In this document: piece after piece, positions 1 to 11,605 of the stretch | How positions within the stretch are numbered: position 1 is the first letter of the stretch | Layout of the letters: each line of letters starts with the position of its first letter | NCBI GenBank assembly: GCA_029378245.1 | Contig: JARKIF010000019.1 | Location: forward strand, 558,001 to 622,000 | DNA from: Roridomyces roridus | Lineage: Eukaryota > Basidiomycota > Agaricomycetes > Agaricales > Mycenaceae | Length of the DNA stretch: 64,000 nt | Reading direction: 5' to 3' | Notes under the pieces: model-generated | Told to the model about the DNA's origin: nothing | The model's database searches: none | Seen by the model: only the letters and a program-made list of their open reading frames with translations | Translations under genes and position numbers: made by a program

Positions 1-544
1 TTGTGAAAAAAACTGAGCCGTTTCACGTGACTTAAGGTGCGCTATCCTCGTTCGATTCCAGGTATTAACATTTCTTTTTTTTTTCAATCTGCATGTTTGG
101 ACTGCAGCAGTCCTGATTCCCAGGCTGGACCTTGACTAGTCACTCGGCTCCAGTCATATATATTCTAAAGTTGTGCTGTCCATGCCTGTGTTTCCCTCAT
201 CATGTAATAGGCTCAATGCGAACTGGTCGGCGCAGCAGCGCCGAGCAGTGAGCTTTGAGCCCCCCAAAGCCCACAATCCTCCTGACATGCCAGTATTTGA
301 GGGTCAGTTGGAAAACCTTTGCCAGTGCATGGGGTGTGCATCTAGCTGATCAAAGACTCGGATATGACAAGACCTTTGTGATCGTGTGATCGTTTGTGAC
401 TTCAATTCATGTTTTCTGGGGATGTTGTAGCCTGTTCAAAGTTCCTCCAATAATATCGGAATTGTCTGCACAGTGGGGGCTGACTCCAAGCCCATTTTCT
501 CCATCGTTGCGCGTGTTTGGTCTTTGATTGTTCATCAAGAGATG
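1..544. other. no gene recognised at left edge
   Basis: I see no supportable gene in this stretch. The short open frames are not conserved elsewhere in the window and have no recognisable domain. A run of T lies near position 67-84. Confidence 0.5.
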
Positions 545-1072
545 TGGGGTTGTGGCTCCGTGACAGTGCAGTTGAAAATTCTGAGCCTTTGTAATTGATA
601 AAGCAGTTTCAGCTTTTTGAGTGCACAAAATTCCCAGGTCACAAATCTTGAAAAATACATCAAGTACGGCTGGAACTTGGAAGCACATAAGGAAGGAAAA
701 GTAAGTACTCGTTTTGCCGGGCGAAGCCGCGGCCCACCCACCAAGTTCACTGTGTGTGGAACCTCGTTCGATTCGAGTGCGGGTCCTGGCGAGGATTGAC
801 GAAGTCTATTTTTTTTGGCGATGAAGTACGCCTGCGACTTTGGATACTCACGAATACGACTGGCATGGAAGTTCCCGTCAATTATTGGGTGTAGTCGCGG
901 TATCTTGCCCTTGGGCACCTTGGCACCAAATGTTGGCTCAGCTCTTTCCCAGATGGCAGCTTCATTCCTATACAAATGTTTACCGATACTTTTCTACTAC
1001 TTGCGTGAGTTATCTCTTGTATCTACACGAACATGAGACCCATCGAAGATCCAGCACGAAGACTCACCATAC
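545..1072. other. duplicated segment flanking F-box copy 1
   Basis: This stretch lies just downstream of the F-box gene. It is homologous, in inverted orientation, to 16704-17100, which lies just downstream of the second F-box copy. Short blocks are shared (for example around GCAGCTTCATTCCTAT at 957-972 and its counterpart near 16830). On the plus strand both copies have open stretches with a common motif (SSFNSSVG-like / TSFDSSAG-like), so a small convergent gene may once have been here. The frames are broken and I do not recognise a family. It marks the outer end of the F-box/MYND inverted duplication. Confidence 0.4.
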
Positions 1073-2593
1073 TCAAATGCGCCAATCATAAAACTGATTC
1101 GTCGCTTCATGCCCATACAGCACGCTCACCTTCAACCCCTGGCGCTCCAACGCTCCAAGCCTCTGCATCACCGGCTCAACACATTCCGTGTCCCTCAACA
1201 CCAGAATCTCCACCGACCGCAGCCGCACACACGGCGGCGTCTCCCCCTTGGCCAAAGCGGCAGCAGGAATCCGCCATCGCGACTCGACCATGTTCATGAA
1301 CTGCCCGGGACGGAAGGAGCCTTGATCCAGCGCAACCGTGATTGAGTGAATGTTGGGTCCGAGGCATGGCTGCTGCTGCTAATCCTGGCCTCCCCGCGGG
1401 GTGAGGCTCTTGAGCAATGCATCGGGTTTGTCGGAGCTCATGATCTGAAACGCGAGCGTCTCGACCGTGGGTGCAGCCGCGAGAATCTGCATGATGTGGG
1501 CTGGGTTGCAGAACATGATTCGGAGTGTGCGGAGGGTGACTTTTGGAGAGCGTTGGAACAGAGCGAGGAGGGGTCCCGGGTGAGTGGAAATCATGTAGAG
1601 GTCGTCGAGCGCCGGCAGCGTGAGGAAGTTCAGGAACTCGAGATCGCTGACAAAGAGACGATGCAGGCGCGGGAGGGTGATGGGGGTCGATGGGGCGGTA
1701 GCAAACAAATCACCTTCGAGGGTGAGGCTGACGAGCTCGAGGTTCGGCATGCGCTGGAGAGAGGCGAGCAGCTTGGAGGATCTCCCCGTGCCTTTGAACC
1801 GAGTGAGCTGCGACCAAGGGAACACAAGGGGATACGAAAGTCCCGAAAGATCGTCGAAGCTGATGTCCTACAATGCTGGGGCGATATCGAACGGCTGAAT
1901 TTGGGTCTTGGAGGTGGCACCCGGTGACCAAAAGGTGACGACCTCGATACGGAGATGTCGAAGCTGGGGAATCCGCCCACGTATAGGCCCGATTTCACCA
2001 AAATTGTGTGGGTTCAGAAGCAGGCTTGCGAAGGTCCAACGCTCGGAGCATTCGACCAGCATGCTTAGAAGACGCGGGTCCGGCTTGCTCGTGCTCCAGT
2101 ACAAGACCTTGAGAGGGCCGCTCGAGCACCGGGAGAGCAGCGTCTCGAGGAGTGGGAAGGGCTCTCTGCGGTGCATGATGCAGATTTCCGACCAGAGGCT
2201 CGGGACGGAGATGGCGACCTCCCGCCAATACCGGCAGATGTGACCGAGGTACCAAGGGGACTCCATGACATCGTCTGGATCGGAAACAGGGGCGGCTGAG
2301 ATGAGGATTTTACCCACAATCTCAGGAGGAAGGCGGCGGAATGCACGGGTCGCGTTCTTGTGTCGGGCGACTTGGCCTTGGATGACGACGCGCGCGTGGG
2401 TCATTCGCTCGAGCTCGAATTTGGCTTGAGCTATTGCCGAGTCTAGATCGACAATACGACGCTCTCCCTCGATGATGACCTTGGATGCGAGGCGCAAGTC
2501 CGCCGAGGAGACTTGGTGACCGCCCTCGAGAAAAGTCTTCGAGAACGGAGTATCGAGAGGCCGAGAGAGGTCGTCGTCAAAGGGAGAAGGCAT
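1073..2593 (-). pseudogene. F-box protein, copy 1, with two in-frame TAG stops
   Basis: One reading frame runs from the ATG at 2593 to the stop at 1073 (507 codons) and is broken only by TAG codons at 1868-1870 and 1379-1381. The N-terminus has the layout common in mushroom F-box proteins: a helical stretch beginning ADLRLASKVI, then an F-box-like segment (about residues 80-135, RRLPPEIVGKIL followed by a CRYWREVAISVPSLWSEI block). A leucine-rich C-terminal part follows (for example LEFLNFLTLPALDDLYM). Known F-box proteins link substrates to SCF ubiquitin ligases through Skp1. The TAG at 1868 replaces a codon inside an otherwise continuous, paralogue-conserved stretch. The TAG at 1379 precedes a short CAG run absent from the second copy. 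Most likely a recent pseudogene; a sequencing variant or readthrough cannot be excluded. It is head-to-head with MYND copy A. Confidence 0.75.
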
Positions 2594-2697
2594 CTAGGGA
2601 TTTGAAAGTTGAATAAACAGAGGACACTGTGTGCTGGCTTACTCGGATGAAGAAGGATGGTGATGGTGCAGGAACAAAGAGGTTTGATACGCACTAT

Positions 2698-2712
2698 GTT
2701 TGGTCGACAAAC
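2698..2712. promoter_or_regulatory. palindromic upstream motif, MYND copy A
   Basis: GTTTGGTCGACAAAC lies 255 bp before the copy A start and 104 bp before the F-box start, within a 374 bp divergent promoter region. The same type of site stands upstream of B, C, F, G, H and I. An inferred transcription-factor site, based on conservation among paralogues only. Confidence 0.5.
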
Positions 2713-2967
2713 AAAACGCGCTTGACTCCTCCCACTACTCACAACTACCGGGGAATCCGGCTTGCCGAACACCTGTGTTCGACGTTCGCTGAAAGCACAT
2801 CACCTGTTGCCACCTGAACCAAACTTGAACCGATACTGACGGGTAAAACTCTATCTGGCAGTGACTGAGACACGACAGCTTGTGAGGATCGGAGAGTCAA
2901 CGTGTTCCAATCACTGGCACGTGTAGACTGTTGATCCATTATCAACTCTTCTGCTTCACCTCTCATC

Positions 2968-5218
2968 ATGCTCCAAGCGTTGAACCCTCCAACACCCGAT
3001 ACAAGGGACGATCGCTTCGTCAGACTGCTTTTCGCCGCCGGGCTTGCCTCCAATTCGGACCGTCTTGCCCAGGAGGTCATTCGTGTGCTACGCCTTCCCG
3101 GTACGACTCGCTCCTCGGGCTGCAATCATCCAGCGCACTTACTGGCTACATTTAGATTCCGCTACATCGCGAGGCCTGAAGAAATGTCACGAGTCGTTTG
3201 ACTCGGTCTGTGCCACACTCGACAAAGTCTTCACTCAGACTCGAGAAGAGTCGGTGAGGGGGAGCCGTGTAGCCTCGGATCACCTTGCGGCGGCTATTCT
3301 TCTCGTCTACGCGCGGATGGGACAGGACAACATCCTTAGGAGACGCATTGTTTTCGAGACTTGTGCGGGTTCTTTTCAGTCATATCCGTTCAGTAGCACC
3401 AACCCATTTCGCAGCGTTTTTGCAGAACACCGTGGCACTTTTAAATTCTCCATTCGCACGAAACGGCGTCGTGTTTACCCTCAGCAAAATCACCCATCAG
3501 TGTGACAAGGAAGTCCGACAAGCCATTGCACGCTTCACGTCCGATATGCTCGACTCCGCAGAACCCAATCTGGACGATGTCACATTCGTGGAAAAGACAG
3601 TGTGCGTATTGTCGCATACAGCCACATCCATCTTCTGGGAGGGCACCACTCCGGACCCTGAAGTCGTAGCCGCACTGCCGCGTGTTCTACGATTCATGCT
3701 CAGCGTTGTCCGCCTCCCAGGTTCCACCCACCTCAGCTTCATCCACCTGGTCACGTTTTGTCAGCAAACTGCATCACGATGCCCCAAACCCTTCCTCGCC
3801 AACCCTGACTGCCTTGACTTTCTCGTCGCCTGCAGCCGGGCGAGAGATATCTGCACCCGAATCTGCTCGCAGCGGGCTCTGATAGATGTATTTCGTTCCG
3901 CGGAGTTGGGGTACGAGTGTGAGCGGGAACCCAGACACGAGGGGACGCGCGGATCACTTGAGAAGTATTATCGTGGAACCGAGCCCTATATTTCCAACAT
4001 CCAGAAGGACCAGTACAGGTTCATTGCTCTCATTGAAGAATACGAGTCGAACCCCGACTGCTCACACGTGGACCTCGGGAAGGAGATCGCGGCTGTGATC
4101 TTGTCTTGCGAGGCAGTAGTACGGGCTTGGATAGAACGTGATGTCAGGGACGGCGAACCAGCGAAATTGCCGAAAACGGACGAGACGAACGAGTTGGACG
4201 TCACGGCCGATGTTCTGCGCATCATCCTCTTGGTATCTAAGGGCGACCGGTATGAAGCGTCGTACTACGCCCGGGAAGCGCTCAAGCGGCATCCATCTGT
4301 CCCGTTTTTCTACTACATCATCGCACATCGCGGATGCGGGATCGGGGACGACACCATTACTCGGGTTCTGTATGCGGAGAAAGGACTGCGACTCGGCGCC
4401 AACTCGGATGGCATGACGGAGTTCATCCGACTCTCGCTGCTGTATTTCACCATCCATTTTTCTCACACCGTTGTGTCTAGCATCGCGGAAGGTGCCTCTG
4501 TGGACTCGCGCATGAAGGAGCTCAATGCGCTGACGAAGACGGCTCTGGGTAACTCGAATACCTTCGCCCGGATCGCGCCTCTGGACCACTGGCGACGACC
4601 GCTGATGGCTGCTGTTGGGACTTTTATCGATTTGGCCAGAAATGGGCACCTATGGGCGGACGACAGTTTCCAAGTGAGTCAAGCCCAAGTTTGTTCCATT
4701 CATCGGGCGTAAAACATTCTCAGACAAGCCGTGAGGTGTTTGCCCACATCTGCGACATCGCTAGATGCACCTCGGCAGGTTTCCAGCCTACGGAGGAGTG
4801 TTTGGCGCTCGAAAAGATACTTGACCGCATATTCATCGCCTGGGACACGTGGGGCTCGACTGTCTCCCGCCAAGCGTCAAAGGCTTACACCAGCGACCCC
4901 GCTGGCTCAGACGTGGATATCGTCGTGTGGTTTGAACAACTCAACGCAGACCCGTGCTTTTTGCGCAGATTCCACCTGCATGGCATCGATCCAGGTACCC
5001 AAAAAACCGGGCACTGGGCGCAGCTGCATACATGTTCCTTCTGTAATAATGCGAATGCGACGCTCAAGCAATGCGCGGGGTGTCAAAAGACTCGGTGCGT
5101 AGAAGTCCAGACTTGTGTTTCCGCTCGTACTGATGGTTGAATTTCCAGGTATTGCAACAATGTCTGTCAGAAGAAGCATTGGAAAATGCATCGCGAGGCG
5201 TGCAAGGCTAGTACTTAG
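2968..5218 (+). CDS. MYND zinc-finger protein, array copy A
   Basis: Five exons: 2968-3100, 3156-3362, 3415-4673, 4724-5094, 5149-5218. Together they give 679 residues and the introns (50-55 nt) are all GT-AG. The N-terminal exon encodes a short helical segment ending RVLRLP. Exons 2-4 encode a long helical body with family signatures (GLKKCHESF, SQRALIDVF, KRHPSVPFFYYI, HICDIARC). The last about 40 residues form a MYND finger with all eight zinc ligands: CSFC, CAGC, YCNNVC and the final HREAC. The splice into exon 5 falls inside the finger, as in every paralogue. MYND fingers usually bind proline-rich protein motifs; the function of this family is unknown to me. The ATG is chosen because copies C and F start at the same place. 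Head-to-head with an F-box gene. No lesion seen, so it is probably expressed. Confidence 0.88.
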
Positions 5219-5468
5219 GATCGATAAGGAGGATGAAAAAGGCGAAGTTGACGTCGATGGAGACGCTGATCTGTAGTTTGTTCGTAATATCTGTGACTTT
5301 CTTGAATGCGGAACCCATATCAACCTCGATTTGAGTGAAGCGTGCAGATAAGTCCGCACCTGCGTTCGATGTTCAATTGCCCTTTGAATTGCAGAGAGAT
5401 CGTTCGATTCAACTTGGATAATTCCCACGTTCCCCGGACTTTGAACTCGGTTTGATGCTCCGGATCAT

Positions 5469-5483
5469 GTTTGGCGCCCAAAC
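5469..5483. promoter_or_regulatory. palindromic upstream motif, MYND copy B
   Basis: GTTTGGCGCCCAAAC lies 188 bp before the copy B ATG. A second conserved block, GATCCGGCGCCTCGTTTT, is at about 5627-5644, followed by a pyrimidine-rich run directly before the start. That block is shared with copies E, G and (partly) H. Confidence 0.5.
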
Positions 5484-5671
5484 AAACCACGCTTGCCTCT
5501 GCACCACGACCACGGCCGCAAGTCCGCTTGCTTACTCCTCGTTTAACCTCGTTTAACTCTCGACTTCAGGTCAAGTCAACACCAACGCCTCGGAATCGGT
5601 GTTTAGGCGGGTGGCGCACTTTTGCTGATCCGGCGCCTCGTTTTTTCTTCTCTTCTTCTCTGACCACCGCG

Positions 5672-8004
5672 ATGCCTTCAGGCAAACAAGGCAAACGAAC
5701 TGCAAAGGACAAGACTAGACCCGCAAATAACAATACCTTCTTGCAGCTACTCGTTTCCGCAGGACTTGCGACGGATGGGGCCGGTCTTACGAAGGAGGTC
5801 GCTCGCAAGCTACGCGTTCCAGGTATGGCCACGCTATGCTTGCTCCAGGGCCTGCCACAGTTACACATCCCATTCAGATTGTAGTACAATCCGGGGGCTC
5901 AAGAAATGCCACGAAACGTTTGAGACGGTCTCTGCTGCACTCGACGATGTCTACACGCAGAGCCGGGAATACTCCGGGAGCCAAGTAATGGCCTCCGATC
6001 GCCTCGCCTCGGCCATCCTTGTCATCTACAGTGACATGGGAGAGGATAGCATCCTGCGGAAGCGTGTTGTTTCGGAGACTCGTGCGCGCGCTTTTCAGTC
6101 CTGTCGCCTCAGCAGCACTAACTCACTTTCCAGAGTTCTTGGAGAGGACCGTAGCTCTTTTGGCGTCGCCGTGGGTCCGAGACACTGCCATCTTGCTCCT
6201 CAGCAGGATTTCGCACCAGCGTAACTCGGATGTTCTACCAGCCATTGCACGCTTCACGCCCAGCATTCTCGATTGCGCTGAACCCCATCTGGACCAGCTC
6301 GAATTTGTGGAACACACCGTCTGCGTACTGTCGCATGCCATTACAACATGGGCAGCCTCCGCTGACACGCCGGATCGCGACGTCGTAGCCGCGTTACCGC
6401 GGGTCCTAAAATTCATGCTTAGCGTTGTCCTGCTCCCAGCTTCCACTTCCCTCAGCTTCGAGCACGTCATCGCATTTTTCCATCAAACTGCGCCTCAATT
6501 CCCTGTTCCCTTCCTCTCCAACCAAAAGTCCATCGACTTTCTCATCGCCTGTATCCGCTCGCCCGATATTTGGACTCGAATCTGTTCACAACGCGCGCTG
6601 ATTGATGCGTGTGCTCACCTGGCAGGCGCCCAGAAGGTGGAGTGTCGAGTAGAGCCTACCTCCCCGGGTGTCCTCCTGTGGCTACAAGCGTATTATCGTG
6701 GCGCAGAGCCTTTCCTTTGCAAGATCCGGCAACACGTAGACAAGCTAGAGGCTCTCGCAAAAGAGTTTAAGACGAACCCACACTGCTCGCACTCGAAGTT
6801 GGGACAGGAACTCGCGGTGCTGGTTTTGCATTGCGAGACGACAATACGGCGGATGTGTACTCAGCGTGGTTCTGAGGGATCAGAGGAATTGCGCGAGATG
6901 TTCCGGGTGTGCGAAGCGGCTGTTCGGAACGCTGCGGATGAAACGAACAAATTGGATGTCACGGCGGACGTTCTTCGCATTATGATGCTCCTTTTTGAAG
7001 GAGAGGTGTGCCCCTGCGCGTATGCCGAGGAAGCTGCCAAGCGGCACCCGTCTGTCCCTTTTTTCTATTATGCCCTTGCCCATTTCGCGTGTGTCAGTGA
7101 CCAAAACATTACTCGGGTTCTCTACGCGGACAAAGGGTTGCAGTGCGTCAATGGCATGACGGATTACATGCAGCAACAGCTGCTCTACCTCACCGTCTCC
7201 CATTCTCTTCGCGTTGTGTCTCGCATGGCACAGGGACTACCTTTAGCCTCGGACTTGCGCGTGAAGGAGGTCAACGCGCTAATAGGGAAAGCCTTGGCCA
7301 ACGCAAGTACCTTCATGCGAGTCGTTCCGCCTGATCACAGCTTAATGCCATCGATGGCCGCGATCGGGACTCACATCGAGTTGCTTCGGACTGGGCACAT
7401 GTGGAAGGATGAGACGTTGCAGGTACGCGTGTTTGCTCGTCAGCCGCGTGATTGACTAATTTTTTCGTTTTCGTTTTCGTAGGCGAATCGGAAATTCTTC
7501 AACCACATGTGCGACATTGCTCGATGTAACGGATATGGCTTCACCCTCTCGAAAGACTGTCATGCCCTCGATAAGATCCTCGACCGCATATCGAGCGCCT
7601 GGGATATGTGGGGCGCGGCCGTTTCTCGCCAACCCAAACGCGACTACAAAGCAGCGGCTTCGAATTCGGACCCTTCAGACGTGGATATTGCGGCGTGGTT
7701 TGAAAAGCTCGACACGACTCCGTGTTCAACTTCGCGCGAATTTGAATTACAAGGATTAATGACCGCGGATGCCCAGCAGCGGTACGGGTTGGCGCCCTGG
7801 CAGTTGAATACCTGCTCCGCCTGTAATGCTGGTAGCGTGACCCTCAAGAAATGCGCGGGATGTCAAAACACGTGGTAAGTAGACGCCATCTGTTTATTTC
7901 CTGCCCTATTACTGACGGACCAAATCGCCAGGTATTGCAACTACGTTTGTCAAAAGATGCATTGGAAATGGCATCGCGCGGAGTGCAAAACTAGCAAGGA
8001 TTGA
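5672..8004 (+). CDS. MYND zinc-finger protein, array copy B
   Basis: Exons 5672-5822, 5878-6081, 6134-7422, 7483-7874 and 7932-8004 join to 702 residues; all introns are GT-AG and 52-60 nt long. The start lies in a basic, lysine-rich N-terminus (MPSGKQGKR) preceded by a CT-rich leader, as in copies E and H, which form a subfamily with B. The body carries GLKKCHETF, SQRALIDAC and KRHPSVPFFYY. The C-terminal MYND finger (about residues 657-698) has CSAC, CAGC, YCNYVC and a final HRAEC, so all zinc ligands are present. It lies in tandem behind copy A with about 450 bp between them. No stop or frameshift is visible. Role unknown; protein-protein adaptor function is only the general expectation for MYND fingers. 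Confidence 0.88.
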
Positions 8005-8423
8005 TCATGAAGAGAATGCAAAAGCCTCGACGCCGAGGAAGTCTGAATGGGAGTTGTGTGCAAGTTGAATGTGACTTTCTTGAACAGTAATCTACATGTT
8101 TTCTTGATATATCTCTCTGATGGATCGAATGTTGTCTCTCGAGACGGGGTGACAGCTAGAATTTTCCTCCATCATGTCTCTCAAAGGCCAAGTCTTCGAA
8201 ATTCGGGTTCGATAGATGAGCTCCGAGGCATCTGACAACGGCGACAGGGCAATGGACCGGGCCCGACGTCTGCGTAGTACAAGTAATACTCGCCGGATCC
8301 TGCTAGTGGCAGGTCTCTGTGTCAAAAGTGGCGTCTCACCCCTGAATTTGACGCGAAATGGCCCCCAGGCCCCAGGCCATAGTATTTAAGCAGGCCGTCG
8401 TCTCCCAACAGCCCAAAGCGAAA
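8005..8423. other. intergenic region
   Basis: No gene is supported here. The first part is B 3' flank, sharing a GTGACTTTCTTGAA block with the flanks of A and the tail relic at 41.8 kb. A TATTTAA box at about 8381 probably belongs to the secreted-protein gene. Confidence 0.5.
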
Positions 8424-8779
8424 ATGCCCTCTCGTCTCGCCACCATTGTTGCGTTCGCCCTCTCTCTTGTCTCCGGCACCAACGCGCTAGTCAACTGCGG
8501 CGTCTGCGCGAAGAGTATTGTCTATGCCGGGCAGACCCGGACCTTGTCGCTCGGGGAGACGGAAAACCCCGGCAATTATTTGCAGTGCAAGTACGTGATT
8601 CGAAATTCTCCACTTCAACAATTGAACTTCCATTGTGCACCTATGATACACCGGCCATCCAGGGATTTAACCCGTACTGCGTCTATCAGAACGTCAATGG
8701 CGCTTTTGTGTTCACCAACACGGGTTCGGGGACGGGAGCGTGCCCATCTATCACGCTGCTTCAGAAGACGTCTTGCTAG
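8424..8779 (+). CDS. small secreted cysteine-containing protein
   Basis: Exons 8424-8590 and 8641-8779 would give 101 residues. The first ~21 residues are a typical signal peptide (hydrophobic core TIVAFALSLV, then SGTNA before the mature part). The mature part has cysteines in NCGVC, LQC, NPYC, GAC and the terminal SC, suggesting disulphides in an extracellular protein. I do not recognise the family. The inferred 50 nt intron starts with a good donor (GTACGT) but ends GCAC instead of GCAG. Reading exactly across this boundary restores a sensible join (C-NYDTPAIQG), so the acceptor may have mutated. If it is not spliced, the frame continues to 9074 with implausible sequence. Cellular role unknown. 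Confidence 0.6.
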
Positions 8780-8789
8780 GGTGTTGGGA

Positions 8790-9295
8790 TTTGGGAAGAA
8801 TAATGTACTAGTTCCAATTGAGTTCTGCTGTCCGAGATTGTACGCGTCCACGCGGTATTTACATCTGTTGACCTGCCGCATGACTGCTGGATCGATTGGT
8901 CATCATGGTGATGCATCACCGTTGTGGCTTGTCCTTAGCCACGATGGCGCCGCCCAACCTTCGCTCTCCGCGTGTTTTCTCAAACTCCGCACCCAGAGAA
9001 TTTCATCAATCAAAGTCTCGAGCCAAAAACCTCGGCTGTCTTTCGATGGAACAGCAAGTGCGATATTCGTATGAATCGAATCCTAGCAGCCTTTTTCATC
9101 TGCTTGACCGAACCCATCCTCGAGTCTAACTACACAGCGCTCTACAGCTTTGCACACAGCTCCGAGTATCTTTGGCATCGAGGACCTCATCCTCCTCGTG
9201 TCTGAACGAATATGGTTGTCCACCTTCCCACCCATCTGCGGACCGCGGTATAAATAATGTATAGCCCAGCCAGGATCGCCTCCACCATCCCCTCC
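8790..9295. other. intergenic region before the unknown-function gene
   Basis: No gene is recognised. A TATAAATA element at 9249-9256 lies 40-47 bp before the ATG at 9296 and is a plausible core promoter for the next gene. Confidence 0.5.
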
Positions 9296-10822
9296 ATGTC
9301 CGATAGTCGTCTTTACAGTCACCTCCTCCTCCCAAAAGGCCATGGCTACCCTCTTTTCCATCCGCAACCCTTCGATGATGTTCCCCTCGAAGCACGTCGC
9401 ACCGGGACGCAGATCGGGGATGTAGGCATCATCACTTCCGACGGTGCCTTCGACGTTATCTTCAACATCTGCCGAGCTGCAGACGATCCCCTCAATCGCT
9501 TCGGCGTTCCTGAGGGCTTTGAACAAGTTGTACTCGACGCCGGGGACATCGCTGCGCAGGAGCAGCATCATCGGGCTGGATCGCACGTATCCAGCACCCA
9601 GTTGAGCAAGCGGCGGCTGGATGTCAATGCTACGGTCGAGGGGAATATGTGAGTCTTCGCCTCAATCAATTTGCGCTCTTATCTAATTATTTTGCAGCTT
9701 CATACCTCTAGGCGTCGGCGCCATCGTCGAGGTTTCTACGGCCTCCAAACAAGCGGCAGTTCTCCTGCTGCCCGACGGAGCCTCTCGCATCAACCTCCGT
9801 CGTCTCAAAAGATTCCGCGACTACGCTTTGAAACATGCTCAACACTGGTACGAGTTTGTTAACGGCGACCTAGAGCGCATGGTCGACAGTGGGGACCTGT
9901 ACCTCGTCACTGGGTGCGACAAGAGCTCATCATGGAGCGTCGCCGCTCTTGACAACCACGGGGAAGGGTGCGGGATCTCTCTCAAGCTCAAGGCCTGTCC
10001 TGCGGGATCCGCTGCTGCTACATGCACCTGGGAGTGGGAGACGGCGAGCTCGTTCGCGAATTCGGGGCCCAGGCCACGCGTAGGCGAGGAGACATGGGAG
10101 GCGGCGGAAAACCAGACAGTCTTTCTTCGTGGATACAAAGTTGCCGTGCGCCCGCGTTCTCTTAGGAAATCCTCGATATCAAAAGTGCGGTCGATCGTGG
10201 ACTCTAAATCTTCGGATATTCTTTGCAAGACGGCCTCCTCGAGGCCTTCCATCTCGTCTACTGGGTTTGGGCTACGCTCTGCCTCCAATTTTTTCCGCCG
10301 TGCTTCTTCGGGTCCGCGCGATCTTGAATCCCTTGAGGAGATTTCCAAGGTCCGTATCAATTCATGGTCCTCATTTATCGTCCACTCAGTACTCAACATG
10401 GATTGTCAGCCGTTCCATCCCGGGGATGCCATAAATGCATATCTGCTCGAATCGGTTGGTGTGCCACTGGGCCATTCATTCGTTCGTTGATCTCATGTCA
10501 GTGTCTCGACGCTCTCGTAGCGGTTACTCACGACAGCGAATGGATTTCCGTTGTGAACGCGGTCAGTTATTTTTCGTCCTATATTTTTCTACTCATACCT
10601 GGATATGTAGAACGAAACGATGCCCGAAGACGATGGCGAGTTGCTCAACAAGATCCGGGGCAGGTACAAGCCTGTGGTTTTCTCTGGTACGGTCGCGTGC
10701 TTTAGTGCGCTGGCAGTCATGCTGATTCGGCTTTCAAATTCAAGAAGGAGTTCATCTTGAGCGTTCGGATGGAGTTGAAGCAGAGGGAACTGAACGCGAT
10801 CAAGTCACATTGCTGCCGATGA
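9296..10822 (+). CDS. mushroom-type protein of unknown function
   Basis: Exons 9296-9648, 9698-10349, 10410-10454, 10502-10561 and 10611 onward are supported by GT-AG boundaries. The N-terminal part contains GTQIGDVGIITSDGAFDVIF. The middle has LRRLKRFRDYALKHAQHWYE, VNGDLERMVDSGDLYLVTG and DKSSSWSVAALDN blocks. A later part has NAYLLES, VAVTHDSEWISVV and NETMPEDDGELL. I recall this combination from uncharacterised Agaricomycete proteins, but not a function. The last segment appears to end FILSVRMELKQRELNAIK at 10822. Reaching it from the preceding exon needs a frame change near 10690-10720 that I cannot explain by a normal intron, so the 3' end may be broken; the unshifted frame stops at 10760. 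The intron 10350-10409 is 60 nt without a stop, so its retention would keep frame. Confidence 0.6.
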
Positions 10823-11605
10823 GTGAATTCGAGGGTCCCGTGGACGACACAGTTCAAGTCCAGGATAAGTGAGTTTCGTGTCTTGTTCAAGCAATTGTCG
10901 ACCAGAGGTCTCTCTAGACTTGCTTTCCTGGGCGAGAGTGTCCTCCACCTCGTCCTGACGAGCATGATCATGGAGATGTATCCCGAGCTGGGTATGGACA
11001 CGATGAATGTAAGTACGCTGGCTGTTTGTTCGCTTCAACGGTTCTTGAACTGGTCTAGAGCATCCGCGAAAATATCCTCAAAGATTCGACTCTGTTTGAA
11101 TTGTGGGTTAATGCCAAATCAGAGATCTGCCGTTTACATTTCTTTGTTGGCTAGATACACCAAGCAAGACATCGGCGCTCTTCACAACGACCAGGGTTTC
11201 CAGGTCACCACGAACCGACTGGACGGTATTCTCCGTCCTCTTGTCAGCGCGATCTACGACTCCCTCCCGGACCACGCGCCGCCGCCTCCAGAAAAAGCCG
11301 TGGGTTTGGACTCGCCTCCTTCGTCTCCCCAGCACGAGTCTCAGGCGGGATCGTATATTGCCTCTTTCAACGAACAGCTGCAAAAGAGTCAGCGGCGCGC
11401 GGAGTGGACGTATACGGAGGGGATCGGGCCTGCTGGTGGCAAGGAAAGGGATCCAGGCGTGCCAGGAAACAAGATCAATGGGATGTGGTGTGCGGAGGTT
11501 GTTGTCGACGGGGTAACTTTGGGAAGGGGGGAAGGGAGCACGAAGAAGGCTGCCAGGAATGAATGTGCGAGGGAGGCGTTGGAGAGGATGGGTGGGATGT
11601 CTTGA
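10819..11605 (+). CDS. RNase III-like protein with C-terminal dsRNA-binding domain, probably degenerate
   Basis: The C-terminal part is a clear double-stranded-RNA-binding domain: a helix beginning SFNEQLQKS, a strand block WCAEVVVDGVTLGRG, and the basic helix STKKAARNECAREALERM, ending at 11605. Upstream, the segment GLSRLAFLGESVLHLVLTSM aligns with the RNase III signature (family pattern NERLEFLGD). The two acidic residues that normally bind metal are not conserved here (NE is LS, LGD is LGE). The N-terminal RNase III helix is missing and the proposed ATG overlaps the previous gene's stop. Suggested exons are about 10819-10868, 10906-11009, 11060-11104 and 11156-11605. Probably inactive as a nuclease, possibly still able to bind dsRNA. 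It converges on MYND copy C about 108 bp away. Confidence 0.6.

Noticed and set aside
8424..9074. Unspliced 217-codon extension of the secreted-protein frame
   Set aside because: The sequence after the first exon is basic and unpatterned, whereas the spliced version continues the cysteine pattern.
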